Assembly (NCBI GenBank): GCA_020851115.1
Contig: JADZDJ010000183.1
Span: forward strand, 1 to 63,055
Reading direction: 5' to 3'
Source: Pirellulales bacterium
Lineage (GTDB): Bacteria > Planctomycetota > Planctomycetia > Pirellulales > JADZDJ01
Length of the DNA stretch: 63,055 bases
Part shown: in pieces, positions 38,569 to 48,238 of the stretch
Layout of the letters: every line of letters starts with the position of its first letter
Numbering within the stretch: the stretch's first letter is position 1
Translations under genes and position numbers: made by a program
The notes under the pieces: model-generated
The model's database searches: none
Told to the model about the DNA's origin: nothing
The model's input: the letters and a program-made list of their open reading frames with translations, nothing else

Positions 38569-41500
38569 CTAATGGCCGGTGGACACGAAGAAGGCAAAGA
38601 TTTGCTTCGTGTCGGTTTCGGCGAAGGCCACCGGGAAGTTAAAGTCGAAAGCTAATGGCGCTGGGCCCATGGCCGGCACATTGATGCGAAGGCCAAAACC
38701 GGGCGCCACGCGGAATTGATTCCTATTGATCGCCACATTCTGCTCGACCGTACCGAAGTCGCAAGATATCACGCCGCGCAAGGCGTCATCCGCGGTGATG
38801 GGGAACATATACTCCACCGTATTGAGCCATTCGAGTCGACCGCCGACTTGAATGCCTTGCACGACTGGCGATGCGCCTCGGAACTGAAAGCCGCGCAGCG
38901 TGCTGAAACCACCCGCGAAAAAATTGTCGTAAATCGGCGTATCGGACCCCGTGACGCCGAATACGCTGCCGACCGAAAGCGTGTGCCGGCCGGAACCGTC
39001 GGCCCGCTGTCGCAACAAGTAATACTGGCGGCCTTCCAGGATCACGCGTGGATACTGAAATGAGCCGACGACCTGTTCGAAATCGGCCGACAGCAGATGA
39101 CCCTGGGTGGGCAGGAAGGGGCTGTCGCGAGTGTCTTGCGATGCGCCAACGCCGAAGCCATACAAATCGTTTCCGCCGACGACTTCCTTTAATTGCTCGA
39201 CTGTGGTGCTGCGCGGATTGAATACCGTCACTCGTTCGCCGCGGAAGCTGGCTCGCACTGAGAAATCGGCCGTAATCAAACGCCCGACGCCGACCTTGCC
39301 GCCGAGCCGCTCTTCGCTCCAATCGCGATAGATTCGGGTGAAATAATAACCCGACACATTGAGCTGATTCGGCGTGCCGAACAAATACGGTTCTTGAAAC
39401 GTGACCGCATATCGCTGGACGACCGTGCCGGGATTGGCCTCAAGGCGGAATCGCTGCCCCATGCCGCGCCATGCGGTCCCGTTGCGAATGTCTTCCCACG
39501 ATCGCGGCAGCCGGGTGATGTCGAAGTTTTGCTCGTCGAGCACAAAGTTGCCGATCAGACCGGCATCGGAGTTCACACCGACGCCGAGCATGAGGCGGCC
39601 GGTTTGCCGTTCGCTGGGGTTGATCTCCAGCGGAATCGTCGGATCGGTCGGCGGACTGAAAATTGGCGCATTGCTGATTGCGCCCGTTCCGGGATCAAGC
39701 GGCGAAGGCTGTCCTGCTGCGCCGCCGGGCGGAGTGACCAGCGAATCGCCGAACGCTGGCTGCTGTTGGACGACATAGGGCTGCGGATTTTCGTAGGCTG
39801 GGCCGCCAAAAACAGTTCCTCCGCCTGCTGGGGGCGAGTATACAGGCTGGTTGAAGCCAGGCGGCTGCGGGTTTGCGTAAGGATCGAAAGGCGCAGTGGT
39901 GGGCGCGGCAACAGTTGCAGTGGGAGCCGACTGCGGGTATGCAGGCGTTCCGGTGTAGTTCGGCGCAGGGGTAGAAATGGCTGGAGATATGGGTGTGCTC
40001 CGAGGATAGGCGGGCGCGGTGTTGGATGGAAATGTCGGCGCAGGGCTTGAAATTGGCGGCGTTGTTTTTTGATACGCGCCTGGAGGCGAAGTGGCCATAT
40101 TGGGCGGCAATGGCTGGCTACCAGATGGCAGATAGGGGGAGGAGTTTGCCGCGGTTCGCACTGTCGCCGGAGGTTCGACTGATTGATCATGAGCGCCCCA
40201 GGACGACGCAGGCTGGCCTGGCGTGTTGGGGTTATAGTTCTTCCAGTAATTGTTAGGCGCAGCACTCCAGTTTGAGCCGGAGCGATCGGGGCTTTGGGCG
40301 CGCACTTTTGCATTTTCGAGAGACTGCGGCCGGCTAGCCTCTTGCTCCGGCCATAGCACGCGGCGCACCGCGCCAACCGAATCGCGAAGGAAGGTCCGAA
40401 CGCCGCTTTGATCGCGAACATAGAAAATATCCATCTCCACGGCGTCGTCGGGAGATTGGCCGCGATAGTTGGGGGCACTTTCGCTGCCGGTGCGTGGAGT
40501 CGGGCTGGTGCGGCGCGGCTCTTCGGCCAGTTCGCTGTTTTCGTTGTCAGGCCTGGCCAGAATGAACTTGGGCGGTCCGCCCTTGGTGGGATCGGACTCA
40601 AACACCTGGGCAAAGCCAATTCGGCGTTCATCCTCGCGGAGCTTGCGTGTGTCGATGATGTCGCCAGGCTTGATCGACATCCGCTCTAAGATCACCTGAT
40701 GGGCGGTGTGTGGGTGCTCGCCGCCAATGTTGATCTTCACTTGGCCGGCGCGGTAGCGTCGCCCCTCCTGGATATCGTAGACCAAATCGACTTCTGGCTT
40801 CTCTTCGAGCAGGCGCGTCTCCGGCTGCACATCGGCGAAGATATATCCGTGGCCACCGTAGATGTCGCGCAGCAGGGCCGCGTCTTTGTTCAGTGAATCC
40901 TGGTTGAACGGTACGCCGGATTTGAGCACGAGGTCTTTGTTCAGCGTATCGTTGGTAAACTTTTCGTTGCCAAGGAACGACACATTCCGAATCGAATAGC
41001 GCTGACCTTCGTTGATAATGAACCGAACCGTGAGCCATTTCTTGCTTTCACTGTATTCCAAGATTCGACCGACTTTCGCATCGAAGAAGCCAAGACTGCG
41101 ATAATAGGATGTCAAACGCTGCACGTCTTCTTCGATTTTGCTTCGATCGACTTTGCCGCCAAACACCCACAGCACGCTCCGCGAAGTTTGAATTTGCGTG
41201 CGTAAGCGGCCGTCGCTGGCAATGGTATTTCCTTCGAATGATGTCCAAAAGATTTTTTCTTGCGTCCCTTCGTGAACGCTGAGGACAGCCTTGGCGTCTT
41301 TCAGGTCGTTCCCCTCGATCACCTTGACGGAGGCGTGTGGGTAGCCTTGCGCGCGATATTCGGTTTCCAGCCGCCGGCGGGCTTCTTCGACTTGATAGGG
41401 GTCGAGCGCGCCTCCTTTTTGCAATTCCGACTGTTTGAGTAGCTTGCGATTAGTTCTGTCTTGATTGCCGACGAAGATCACGTCTTGCAGCATCGACCGC

Positions 41501-42048
41501 TCGACGACCTGGAAAATCACCTCCACGCCATCGGGCAAGTCGCGAAGCTGCACTTTCGCGTCAAGAAAGTGACGGTCGCTGTTCAGGTTGCGAACGTCTT
41601 CAAGCACCAAACGCTGATCGTAGGGCTGCCCGATGCGGGTGTTCAGTTTTTGCAGCTTCGCCACGTCGGTCGTATGGTTCCCCTCGAAGCGGATGCTCTT
41701 GACGATGCGTTCGCCGGCAGTCGGCGGCAATGGCTGGCTGCCCTTCGGAACTGCAATGGCGCCTGAATACCCCGCAGAACCGTCCGCTGATCTCTGTGGG
41801 GGTCGCTTCGGCGTACCGCTTCGATCTTGCTGCTCGTAGAATTCTGGTGAATCCAAGTTTTGTGAACCGGGCGAGCCTGGCATGCCCGGCGGAATCGCGA
41901 AGTTTGGTTCCGTATAGGGAGGATAGCTCGACTGCGGCGTGGACGGGCCATTTTGCGAGTACTGCGCATAGAGCGGCCAGGCCACCGTCAGCGAGGCAGC
42001 AAACACCAGTGTGCAGCCGACCACCAGTCGCAGGCGGAATGCCACCAT
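38569..42048 (-). CDS. bamA: Outer membrane assembly factor BamA with long proline-rich insertion
   Basis: The start ATG 42046-42048 precedes a signal peptide (VGCTLVFAASLTVAWPLYAQ); a longer frame to 42156 exists. A Pro/Ser-rich segment precedes POTRA domains (VKSIRFEGNHTTDVAKLQKL, LQDVIFVGNQDRTNRKLL, KIFWTSFEGNTIASDGRL, YSIRNVSFLGNEKFTNDTL). Then comes a Pro/Ser/Thr/Gln-rich region of roughly 270 residues, about 39,670-40,530. The C-terminal barrel has LMLGVGVNSDAGLIGNFVL and the surface-loop motif FSTLRGFQFRG. It ends in FAFFVSTGH. The L6-type LRGF is the conserved barrel motif. BamA inserts outer-membrane proteins; skp and lpx genes lie about 4 kb away. The disordered insert between POTRAs and barrel is unusual. 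Confidence 0.9.
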   Translation of the reverse strand: MVAFRLRLVVGCTLVFAASLTVAWPLYAQYSQNGPSTPQSSYPPYTEPNFAIPPGMPGSPGSQNLDSPEFYEQQDRSGTPKRPPQRSADGSAGYSGAIAVPKGSQPLPPTAGERIVKSIRFEGNHTTDVAKLQKLNTRIGQPYDQRLVLEDVRNLNSDRHFLDAKVQLRDLPDGVEVIFQVVERSMLQDVIFVGNQDRTNRKLLKQSELQKGGALDPYQVEEARRRLETEYRAQGYPHASVKVIEGNDLKDAKAVLSVHEGTQEKIFWTSFEGNTIASDGRLRTQIQTSRSVLWVFGGKVDRSKIEEDVQRLTSYYRSLGFFDAKVGRILEYSESKKWLTVRFIINEGQRYSIRNVSFLGNEKFTNDTLNKDLVLKSGVPFNQDSLNKDAALLRDIYGGHGYIFADVQPETRLLEEKPEVDLVYDIQEGRRYRAGQVKINIGGEHPHTAHQVILERMSIKPGDIIDTRKLREDERRIGFAQVFESDPTKGGPPKFILARPDNENSELAEEPRRTSPTPRTGSESAPNYRGQSPDDAVEMDIFYVRDQSGVRTFLRDSVGAVRRVLWPEQEASRPQSLENAKVRAQSPDRSGSNWSAAPNNYWKNYNPNTPGQPASSWGAHDQSVEPPATVRTAANSSPYLPSGSQPLPPNMATSPPGAYQKTTPPISSPAPTFPSNTAPAYPRSTPISPAISTPAPNYTGTPAYPQSAPTATVAAPTTAPFDPYANPQPPGFNQPVYSPPAGGGTVFGGPAYENPQPYVVQQQPAFGDSLVTPPGGAAGQPSPLDPGTGAISNAPIFSPPTDPTIPLEINPSERQTGRLMLGVGVNSDAGLIGNFVLDEQNFDITRLPRSWEDIRNGTAWRGMGQRFRLEANPGTVVQRYAVTFQEPYLFGTPNQLNVSGYYFTRIYRDWSEERLGGKVGVGRLITADFSVRASFRGERVTVFNPRSTTVEQLKEVVGGNDLYGFGVGASQDTRDSPFLPTQGHLLSADFEQVVGSFQYPRVILEGRQYYLLRQRADGSGRHTLSVGSVFGVTGSDTPIYDNFFAGGFSTLRGFQFRGASPVVQGIQVGGRLEWLNTVEYMFPITADDALRGVISCDFGTVEQNVAINRNQFRVAPGFGLRINVPAMGPAPLAFDFNFPVAFAETDTKQIFAFFVSTGH

Positions 42049-42542
42049 CGAGCGCGGTTCCCTACCAAAGTTGCGAGGCACCGGAAAAGGATGTTCGAGA
42101 CGAGTTGATCGCGGCGGCGCGGCGAACCGCGACCGAGCAGCGCTGAATTCCGACAAGTGTGCCCGTCGCGAACTGCGACGAGCAACGATCTTGTGGATGG
42201 CAAGCCTACTTAAGTGCGCGCGCGGTGAACCCGTGGCGGCGCACTTTTACCGCTCAAGGAAGGCGGGTAAATACTGGAAATTGGCCTGCCGCGGCAAGGG
42301 GAGTTCGGCAAAAAGCCATGATCCACGAAAACCCGAGCCACGCCCGCTCGGAAGCGATCTGTCGCGCTAATCGCTTCTTATTGGGCGCTGCCTGGAATTG
42401 TATCACTCGTGGTTGGGTAGCGTAGAACCGTGGAAGATCGCCAGGAACTGCCTATCTTTCCAGAGGTCTAAAAAATCGCTAGAACACAAGCTAGCGATTC
42501 TGCAAAATTCAACCATCCTTCTCTATTTTGACGGATCTAGAA
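42049..42542. other. Divergent intergenic region between bamA and the DUF1611 gene
   Basis: No gene is supported. Open frames on both strands are shadow-like. The region should hold the promoters of bamA (minus) and of the DUF1611 gene (plus). A 9-bp inverted repeat near its right end is listed separately. Confidence 0.4.
42474..42499. promoter_or_regulatory. 9-bp inverted repeat upstream of the DUF1611 gene
   Basis: AATCGCTAG at 42474-42482 pairs perfectly with CTAGCGATT at 42491-42499, across an 8-nt spacer. It ends 43 nt before the ATG at 42543. An operator-like site for a dimeric regulator is the simplest reading; a terminator is less likely since no T-run follows directly. Confidence 0.4.
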
Positions 42543-43586
42543 ATGGCTCGGCGTTTGATTGTTCTGACGGAAGGCTACAGCAACCCGATCAACGCCAAGA
42601 CGGCAGTCAGTGTCATTCGCTATCGACCTGGTGACGTGGTGGCCGTACTCGATTCGGCATTTGCTGGCAAGACGGCTAGCGACTTGCTGGGCATTGGCGG
42701 CGACATTCCTGTGGTCGGTTCGATTGAACAAGCGCCTGTGGCTGATACGCTTCTGGTAGGAATCGCGCCACAAGGAGGCAAGCTGCCCGCGGGAATGCGA
42801 CAAGCAGTGCTAGCAGCGATCCAGCGCGGCATGACGATCGAATCGGGCCTGCACGAGTTCTTGGCCGATGACCCCGAATTTGCCGCCGCCGCCGCCGAGC
42901 ACGGCTCCCAATTGATCGACGTTCGCCGCAATCGCGAGCGTGACGTGGCCAAACGCGAAGGGATCGACGAACGTTGCCTGCGCATTCACGCGGTCGGCAA
43001 CGATTGCTGCGTTGGCAAAATGGTCGTATCGATCGAAGTGGCCGATGCGCTGAAGGCCAAGGGGCACGATGCAGTGTTCGTCGCCACGGGACAAACTGGG
43101 ATCATGATCGCCGGTTCGGGGTGTCCCATCGATTGTGTGGTGTCGGACTTTATCAACGGGGCCTCCGAAAAGCTGGTGCTCGCCCATCAGCAGCATGAAA
43201 TAATGGTGATCGAAGGGCAGGGTTCGCTCGCGCATCCAGCCTATTCCGCGGTGACGCTGGGCTTGTTGCATGGCTGCATGCCGGACGGACTGATCGTGTG
43301 CTACGAAGTTGGCCGCACGCACGTCAACGGCCTGGAGCATGTTCCACTCAAGTCGCTAGAAGAAATCATTCGCGCCAATGAAGCGATGGCCAATCTGATG
43401 CACCCGTGCCGGGTGATTGGCGTTGCAATGAACAGCCGGCTTTGCACACCTCAGCAGGCGGAAATTGAACGCGAGCAAGTGCGTGCGCGGTTAAGCTTAC
43501 CCGTGTGCGACGTTTACCGCCACGGCGCGGACGAACTGGCCGATGCAGTGCTGAGGCTGCAGCGCGAAATTGGCAAAGGGGTGTGA
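42543..43586 (+). CDS. DUF1611 family protein (DgcN-like)
   Basis: A 347-aa P-loop protein of the DUF1611 family. The first domain starts MARRLIVLTEGYSNPINAKT. The second holds GNDCCVGKMVVSIEVADAL, a Walker A-like loop (G-x4-GK), then VFVATGQTGIMIAG, VIEGQGSLAHPAY and YEVGRTHVNGLEHVPLK. Some members (DgcN) act with the enolase-superfamily enzyme DgcA in D-glutamate metabolism, where DgcN is described as an N-acyltransferase; others occur by themselves. No epimerase partner is seen here, so the precise role is open. The ATG at 42543 is preferred to TTG 42528. It is divergent from bamA and preceded by a short inverted repeat. Confidence 0.82.
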   Translation: MARRLIVLTEGYSNPINAKTAVSVIRYRPGDVVAVLDSAFAGKTASDLLGIGGDIPVVGSIEQAPVADTLLVGIAPQGGKLPAGMRQAVLAAIQRGMTIESGLHEFLADDPEFAAAAAEHGSQLIDVRRNRERDVAKREGIDERCLRIHAVGNDCCVGKMVVSIEVADALKAKGHDAVFVATGQTGIMIAGSGCPIDCVVSDFINGASEKLVLAHQQHEIMVIEGQGSLAHPAYSAVTLGLLHGCMPDGLIVCYEVGRTHVNGLEHVPLKSLEEIIRANEAMANLMHPCRVIGVAMNSRLCTPQQAEIEREQVRARLSLPVCDVYRHGADELADAVLRLQREIGKGV

Positions 43587-43739
43587 AATAATGCGCTCGT
43601 CACGCTCCGCCGTGAAGTATTCAGATGCATACCGATCGCGCGTGCAAATTCTGTAAGTTATCAAAGCCTTTTTCGCTGTAATCATCACGGCGGAGCCTGA
43701 TAATTGCATGTGAGGTAGGATGCTGAGTGTCGATTCGAT

Positions 43740-45782
43740 CTACCAAATCTGCACACGTTCTTCCGGCTTTCGATACCACTTATCGCCAGGTTCGATGTCG
43801 AAAGCATCATAAAACGGCCCGAAGTTCGACAGCGGCACAAGGGTGCGGAACTTGCCCGGCGAGTGCGGGTTGGTGCGGATCATCAGACGCAGTTCGGCAT
43901 CGCGATCTGAACCTCGCCACACTTGGGCGAAGCCGATAAAAAACCGCTGCGGGCCGGTAAAGCCGTCGATCACGGGCGCTTCCTTACCGCCGAGCGAGTC
44001 TTGATACGCGGCATAAGCAATGGAGACGCCGCCCAGGTCGGCGATGTTTTCTCCCAGCGTCAAGCGGCCGTTGACATGCAGGTCATCAATCGCGAGGCAG
44101 TCGTCGTATTGCTTCACGAGCTTGTTGGCCAGCGCCATGAAGCGGCCGCGATCGGCTTCGGTCCACCAGTTTCGTAAATTGCCGTCGCCGTCGGATTGGC
44201 TGCCTTGGTCGTCGAAGCCGTGCGTGATTTCGTGGCCGATTACCGCGCCGATGGCTCCGTAATTCACGGCATCGTCGGCTGTGGGATTGAAAAACGGCGG
44301 CTGCAAAATTCCGGCTGGAAACGTAATTTCATTCTGCGTGGAACTATAGAAGGCGTTCACAGTCTGCGGCGTCGTGTGCCATTCTTCTCGGTCGACGGTC
44401 TTCCCGAGCTTCGAGAATCGATAGCGGGTATCGAAGGCCTCGGCCCGAAGTACGTTTTGCACGTAAGAATCGGCGACAACTTCCAGGTCGGAATAATCTC
44501 GCCATTTTTCCGGATAGCCAATTTTTGGCGCGATCTTCGCCAGTTTGTCGAGCGCCTGTTTCTTGGTTTCATCTCCCATCCAGTCGCGCGTCGCCAACCG
44601 CTGGCGGAAGGCGTCGATCAGGTTCTTCACGAGTTGGTCCATTCGCCGCTTGGCGGCGGGTTGGAAGTGCTTTTCGACATAGAGTTTACCGAGCGCCTCG
44701 CCCATTTCTCCGTCGATGGTCGCGATCACACGTTTGAAGCGTGGCTGCATTTCTTTCACGCCGCGCAGCTCGCCGCTGTAAAAGCGAAAGTGCTCTTCCT
44801 CAAATGGCGAGCTAAGAAAGGGAGCGGTCGAGCGAATTAAATGCCAGCGCAAGTAGGTTTGCCAATCCTCGATGGGCGCGCTTGTCAACAGTATATTGAC
44901 GCGCTGGAAAAACTCCGGCTGTCCGACGATGATCTCCTTTGCTTGGCTAAGACCCACAATTTGCAGATATTTCAGCCAGTCGATACTTGGAGCCAGCGCC
45001 GACAATTCCGCGATTGTTTTCTTGTTGTACTGCGATTCGCGGTCCCGAAGCTGCGTCGGCGTGCGCGATGCTTCCGCCAGCTTGGTTTCGATCTCCACGA
45101 CCGTACTGGCGTGCTTCTTTGCGTCGAGGTCGGAGTCCCCCAGCAATTGAAACATCCTGGCCACATGTTCTCGGTACTTTTCGCGGATCTTTTTCAAATC
45201 ATCCTTGTCGCCGAGATAGTAGTCTCGCTCGGGCAGCCCCAGGCCGCCTTGCATCAAATCAACGGCGTAGTGAGTGCTGTCTTTTTCATCGGGGCTGACG
45301 CCGAGGTGAAACAGCAACGAAATGCCCTCGGCCTGAAAACTCGCCAGTGCATTCCCCAAGCCCTCGATGCTGTCGATGTGCTCGATGCGTTGCAATTCCC
45401 CGGCCAGCGGCTTCAGGCCCTGCTGCTCAATTTTTTCTTCGTTCATCGCGGTGCGATAAAAATCTCGCAGCTTGCGGCGCTCGGGATCGAGCTTGCCACT
45501 GTCGGCAACGAGCGCCTCCAGGATGTCGCGCAGCGCAAGCGTGGTGCTGTCGCGAAGCTGATGAAACGCACCCCAGCGGCTGAATTCCGATGGAATCGGG
45601 TGATGCGCAATCCATGTGCCATTCACATATTGAAAAAAATCATCTCCCGGCTTTACGGATGTATCGAACGCCTTGCGATCGATGCCGCTACCGAGCGTAT
45701 TGGCTAAGGTCATCGCCGCCAATCCGAACACGGCAAGCGAACCCATGAAATATGAAATGCTCCGTTGCTGCTGGCTCGTCAT
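43740..45782 (-). CDS. M13-family zinc metallopeptidase (neprilysin/PepO-like)
   Basis: A signal peptide-like N-terminus (SISYFMGSLAVFGLAAMTLA) is followed by the M13 start FDTSVKPGDDFFQYVNGTWI. The zinc site is intact: VIGHEITHGFDDQG contains HEXXH, GENIADLGGVSIAY supplies the third ligand (Glu) and the downstream Asp. NAFYSSTQNEITFPAGILQP, the substrate-binding NAFY motif, and GPQRFFIGFAQVWRG are typical. The end YRKPEERVQIW has the usual C-terminal Trp. Length (680 aa) is normal. It is predicted to be a periplasmic or membrane-anchored peptidase acting on oligopeptides. It is transcribed away from the skp-lpx operon. Confidence 0.94.
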   Translation of the reverse strand: MTSQQQRSISYFMGSLAVFGLAAMTLANTLGSGIDRKAFDTSVKPGDDFFQYVNGTWIAHHPIPSEFSRWGAFHQLRDSTTLALRDILEALVADSGKLDPERRKLRDFYRTAMNEEKIEQQGLKPLAGELQRIEHIDSIEGLGNALASFQAEGISLLFHLGVSPDEKDSTHYAVDLMQGGLGLPERDYYLGDKDDLKKIREKYREHVARMFQLLGDSDLDAKKHASTVVEIETKLAEASRTPTQLRDRESQYNKKTIAELSALAPSIDWLKYLQIVGLSQAKEIIVGQPEFFQRVNILLTSAPIEDWQTYLRWHLIRSTAPFLSSPFEEEHFRFYSGELRGVKEMQPRFKRVIATIDGEMGEALGKLYVEKHFQPAAKRRMDQLVKNLIDAFRQRLATRDWMGDETKKQALDKLAKIAPKIGYPEKWRDYSDLEVVADSYVQNVLRAEAFDTRYRFSKLGKTVDREEWHTTPQTVNAFYSSTQNEITFPAGILQPPFFNPTADDAVNYGAIGAVIGHEITHGFDDQGSQSDGDGNLRNWWTEADRGRFMALANKLVKQYDDCLAIDDLHVNGRLTLGENIADLGGVSIAYAAYQDSLGGKEAPVIDGFTGPQRFFIGFAQVWRGSDRDAELRLMIRTNPHSPGKFRTLVPLSNFGPFYDAFDIEPGDKWYRKPEERVQIW

Positions 45783-46305
45783 CGTGAAAAAGTCCTATTG
45801 CATGAGAATTGAAAATACAAATTCTGGCGATGCTCGAGGCCATCGCCAACAACGCGCTACCGAACCTTCAACCTTGACCGCCAGCAAGCGGTCGGTTCGA
45901 TTTCGCTCGCTAACGGGCGCGGCTCGAAAATGCGCCAGCGTTTCATGGTTGGGCCATATCTTCTACTACGCTCCCCAAAGCCCGCTGGCAGGCTCCAAAA
46001 GAGTATTGCCGCCGACTTTGTGCTCCGCAAGCGCTCTGTCGTATGGAATTGCCAGAAACGCGCAGCGTCCACAACTCGCACCATGTTTTTCGGATAACGC
46101 TGCGTTATCGGCACCGATTTTTCGTGGTTACACGGATAAATACGCCACGTTTTTGCCCTTGCGGCGAAATTTGCTTGTCGCCACAATACCGCCCGCTTTT
46201 TGCCTGACCCATCGCCTCCAAGCAAAATTGGAAGTGCATCGGCAGGACGATTTTCAGCGGCCGGTCAAGGAAGATCGGCCCGCAAAACAAGCAAGGAGTG
46301 CTGAC
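45783..46305. other. Divergent intergenic region of about 520 bp (M13 peptidase / skp)
   Basis: No gene is supported; the plus-strand frame that continues into skp from 45673 is not protein-like here, and a minus-strand frame of 122 codons has no family resemblance. It should contain the promoters for the M13 peptidase and for the skp-lpxC-lpxA operon. No clear hairpin was seen. Confidence 0.4.
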
Positions 46306-47034
46306 GTGCCTACGATCCGCTTTTCGACCGCGTTGGCGGTCGCTGCAACGCTTCTGACCGGCTACGCTTCGAATTCATTTGGTCAAGGGCAAGCCCCCCT
46401 GGGACAATCCGGTCCCTCATCCTACGGGCAGCCGGTTTCCAACGCCGGTACCCCTGCACCGCACACCGCCGCACCGACCCCAGGCGGGTCGGGAGTGAAT
46501 GGAATTGCTGTCGTAGACATCTCGTACATCTTGAAAACCTACCCGAAACTCAAGGGACAGCTAGATGGGATGAAGTCCAAAGTCGAAGTCGCCGAAGCCG
46601 CGGCGCGAGCGGAGGCCGAGGAAATTCGCAAGATGCAGGAGGACCTGAAAAAATATCCGGAAAACGGCGCTGAGTTCAAGCGGGGCGAAGAGGCCGTGCT
46701 CCGACGACAAGGCGAGTTGCAGGTGAAAATCAGCATGCAAAAGCGACAATTCATCGAGGAAGAAGGCAGAATCTTCTTCTCGGTATCTCGCGAGATCGAC
46801 GATGCCGTGCGGTCCGTCGCCTCACGATATGGAATCAATTTGGTGCTGCGGTTCAGTGGTGTCGATTCTCCCGATCCGAACGACCGAAACCAAACGTTGC
46901 AGGGCATGAACAAGATCGTCGTCTACTACGACTCGCGGATGGACATTACCCCGTTTGTGCTGACCGAGTTACAGCGCGGCGGCAGTGGCGCCATTACTCA
47001 AGGCGTCAGCACGCCGCCGGTTCCACGACGATAG
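46306..47034 (+). CDS. OmpH/Skp-family periplasmic chaperone
   Basis: The start is GTG 46306, fixed by AAGGAG 10 nt upstream (GCAAGGAGTGCTGACGTG) and by the signal peptide that follows (FSTALAVAATLLTGYASNSF). A Gly/Pro/Ser-rich stretch leads to GIAVVDISYILKTYPKLKG, the canonical Skp opening, and then a long coiled coil (VEVAEAAARAEAEEIRKMQE and onwards to FIEEEGRIFFSVSREIDDAV). VASRYGINLVLRFSG closes the fold. Skp-like proteins hold unfolded outer-membrane proteins for BamA. The C-terminus is longer than usual and Gly/Pro-rich. lpxC follows 182 nt downstream, consistent with a shared outer-membrane operon. 242 aa. Confidence 0.85.
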   Translation: MPTIRFSTALAVAATLLTGYASNSFGQGQAPLGQSGPSSYGQPVSNAGTPAPHTAAPTPGGSGVNGIAVVDISYILKTYPKLKGQLDGMKSKVEVAEAAARAEAEEIRKMQEDLKKYPENGAEFKRGEEAVLRRQGELQVKISMQKRQFIEEEGRIFFSVSREIDDAVRSVASRYGINLVLRFSGVDSPDPNDRNQTLQGMNKIVVYYDSRMDITPFVLTELQRGGSGAITQGVSTPPVPRR

Positions 47035-47216
47035 CTTTTCTCTTTCTCGATCGACCTTGGCTTGGTCGATGCGCTCGACGTGGTTCGCATGTGCGGTTCC
47101 CATGCTGAGCGCATCGGCCGTTTGAATGGTTCGGGGTTCGAGATTCGGTGCATGCAGCAAAACCGAGCCTCGACCAACCTCCTGAACCGGGAACCCTGAA
47201 TTCTCTGCTCCACTCC

Positions 47217-48110
47217 ATGACGAAAACCCGCGTGTCTTGCAATCAGCGAAATCAACGTACCCTTGCCGGCGTGGCTGTCGTCGAAGGCTATGGCTACTGG
47301 ACCGGACGTGATGTGAAGGTGGAGTTCCGCCCGGCCGCGCCCGACACGGGCGTGGTCTTCGTTCGTAGCGATCTGACGCCGACTGTTCAGTTGCCAGCCG
47401 CGGTCGAGCATCGCGTTGAAGTGCCCCGGCGCACGGTGCTTCGTCGCGGCAGCGCCAGCGTGGAAATGGTCGAACACGTTTTAGCCGCGCTGGCAGGCTT
47501 GCAAATCGACAATTGCGAAGTCTGGGTGGATCGGCCGGAATTGCCCGGCCTCGATGGCTCGGCCAAAGCGCTCGTCGAAGCGCTCGATACCGTCGGCGTC
47601 GTCGTGCAGCATGCAACCCGCTCGCAACTCATCGTGCGAGAAATCACGCGACTAGGCGACGATGAAAGCTGGATCGAAGTCCGCCCCGCGCAGACCGATG
47701 GCCTGTCCGTGCGCTACCGCGTCGATTACGGGGCCGACAGCAGCATCGGCCGTCAGACGCTGCAAGTTTCCATCACCCCCGAGACGTTTCGCCGCGACCT
47801 GGCCCCAGCCCGCACGTTCATGTTGAAGGAAGAAGCTGAGTGGCTGCAAGCACAAGGCTTCGGCAAGCGAGCCAAACTGACCGATCTGCTGGTGTTCGAC
47901 GCCGACGGGCCGATCGAAAACGAATTGCGATATCGCGACGAATGCGCGCGGCACAAAATCCTGGATCTCGTTGGCGATTTCGCCCTGGCCGGTTGCGATG
48001 TCGTCGGCCAAGTCATCGCTCACCGCAGCGGTCACCGGCTCAACGCGGAAATGGTTCGAGTTCTCTTGTCTGAAGGCGAGAAAGTTGTCGGCCGTCGTCG
48101 GGCGGGTTAA
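47217..48110 (+). CDS. lpxC: UDP-3-O-acyl-N-acetylglucosamine deacetylase
   Basis: Zinc deacetylase that commits UDP-acyl-GlcNAc to lipid A. The ATG at 47217 gives QRNQRTLAGVAVVEGYGYWT. Zinc and catalytic residues are all in place: SVEMVEHVLAALAGLQIDNC with Glu86/His87, and YRDECARHKILDLVGDFALA with His246 and Asp250. His273 lies in AHRSGHRLNAEMV. The hydrophobic channel block PELPGLDGSAKALVEAL and ARTFMLKEEAEWLQAQG are typical. At 297 aa it is a single-domain enzyme, not the LpxC-FabZ fusion some bacteria have. It lies between skp and lpxA. Confidence 0.95.
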   Translation: MTKTRVSCNQRNQRTLAGVAVVEGYGYWTGRDVKVEFRPAAPDTGVVFVRSDLTPTVQLPAAVEHRVEVPRRTVLRRGSASVEMVEHVLAALAGLQIDNCEVWVDRPELPGLDGSAKALVEALDTVGVVVQHATRSQLIVREITRLGDDESWIEVRPAQTDGLSVRYRVDYGADSSIGRQTLQVSITPETFRRDLAPARTFMLKEEAEWLQAQGFGKRAKLTDLLVFDADGPIENELRYRDECARHKILDLVGDFALAGCDVVGQVIAHRSGHRLNAEMVRVLLSEGEKVVGRRRAG

Positions 48111-48238
48111 TCCATTGTCGGTGGTCGATGTTCGAGATCCGGGGATCGGCGTCGATCTGTCTTCCTCAACGAGCGATGAGCAACAAACGACCAACTGAGA
48201 ACGGTTCAAACTACAATCGTTGATTGCAATTCAACTGC

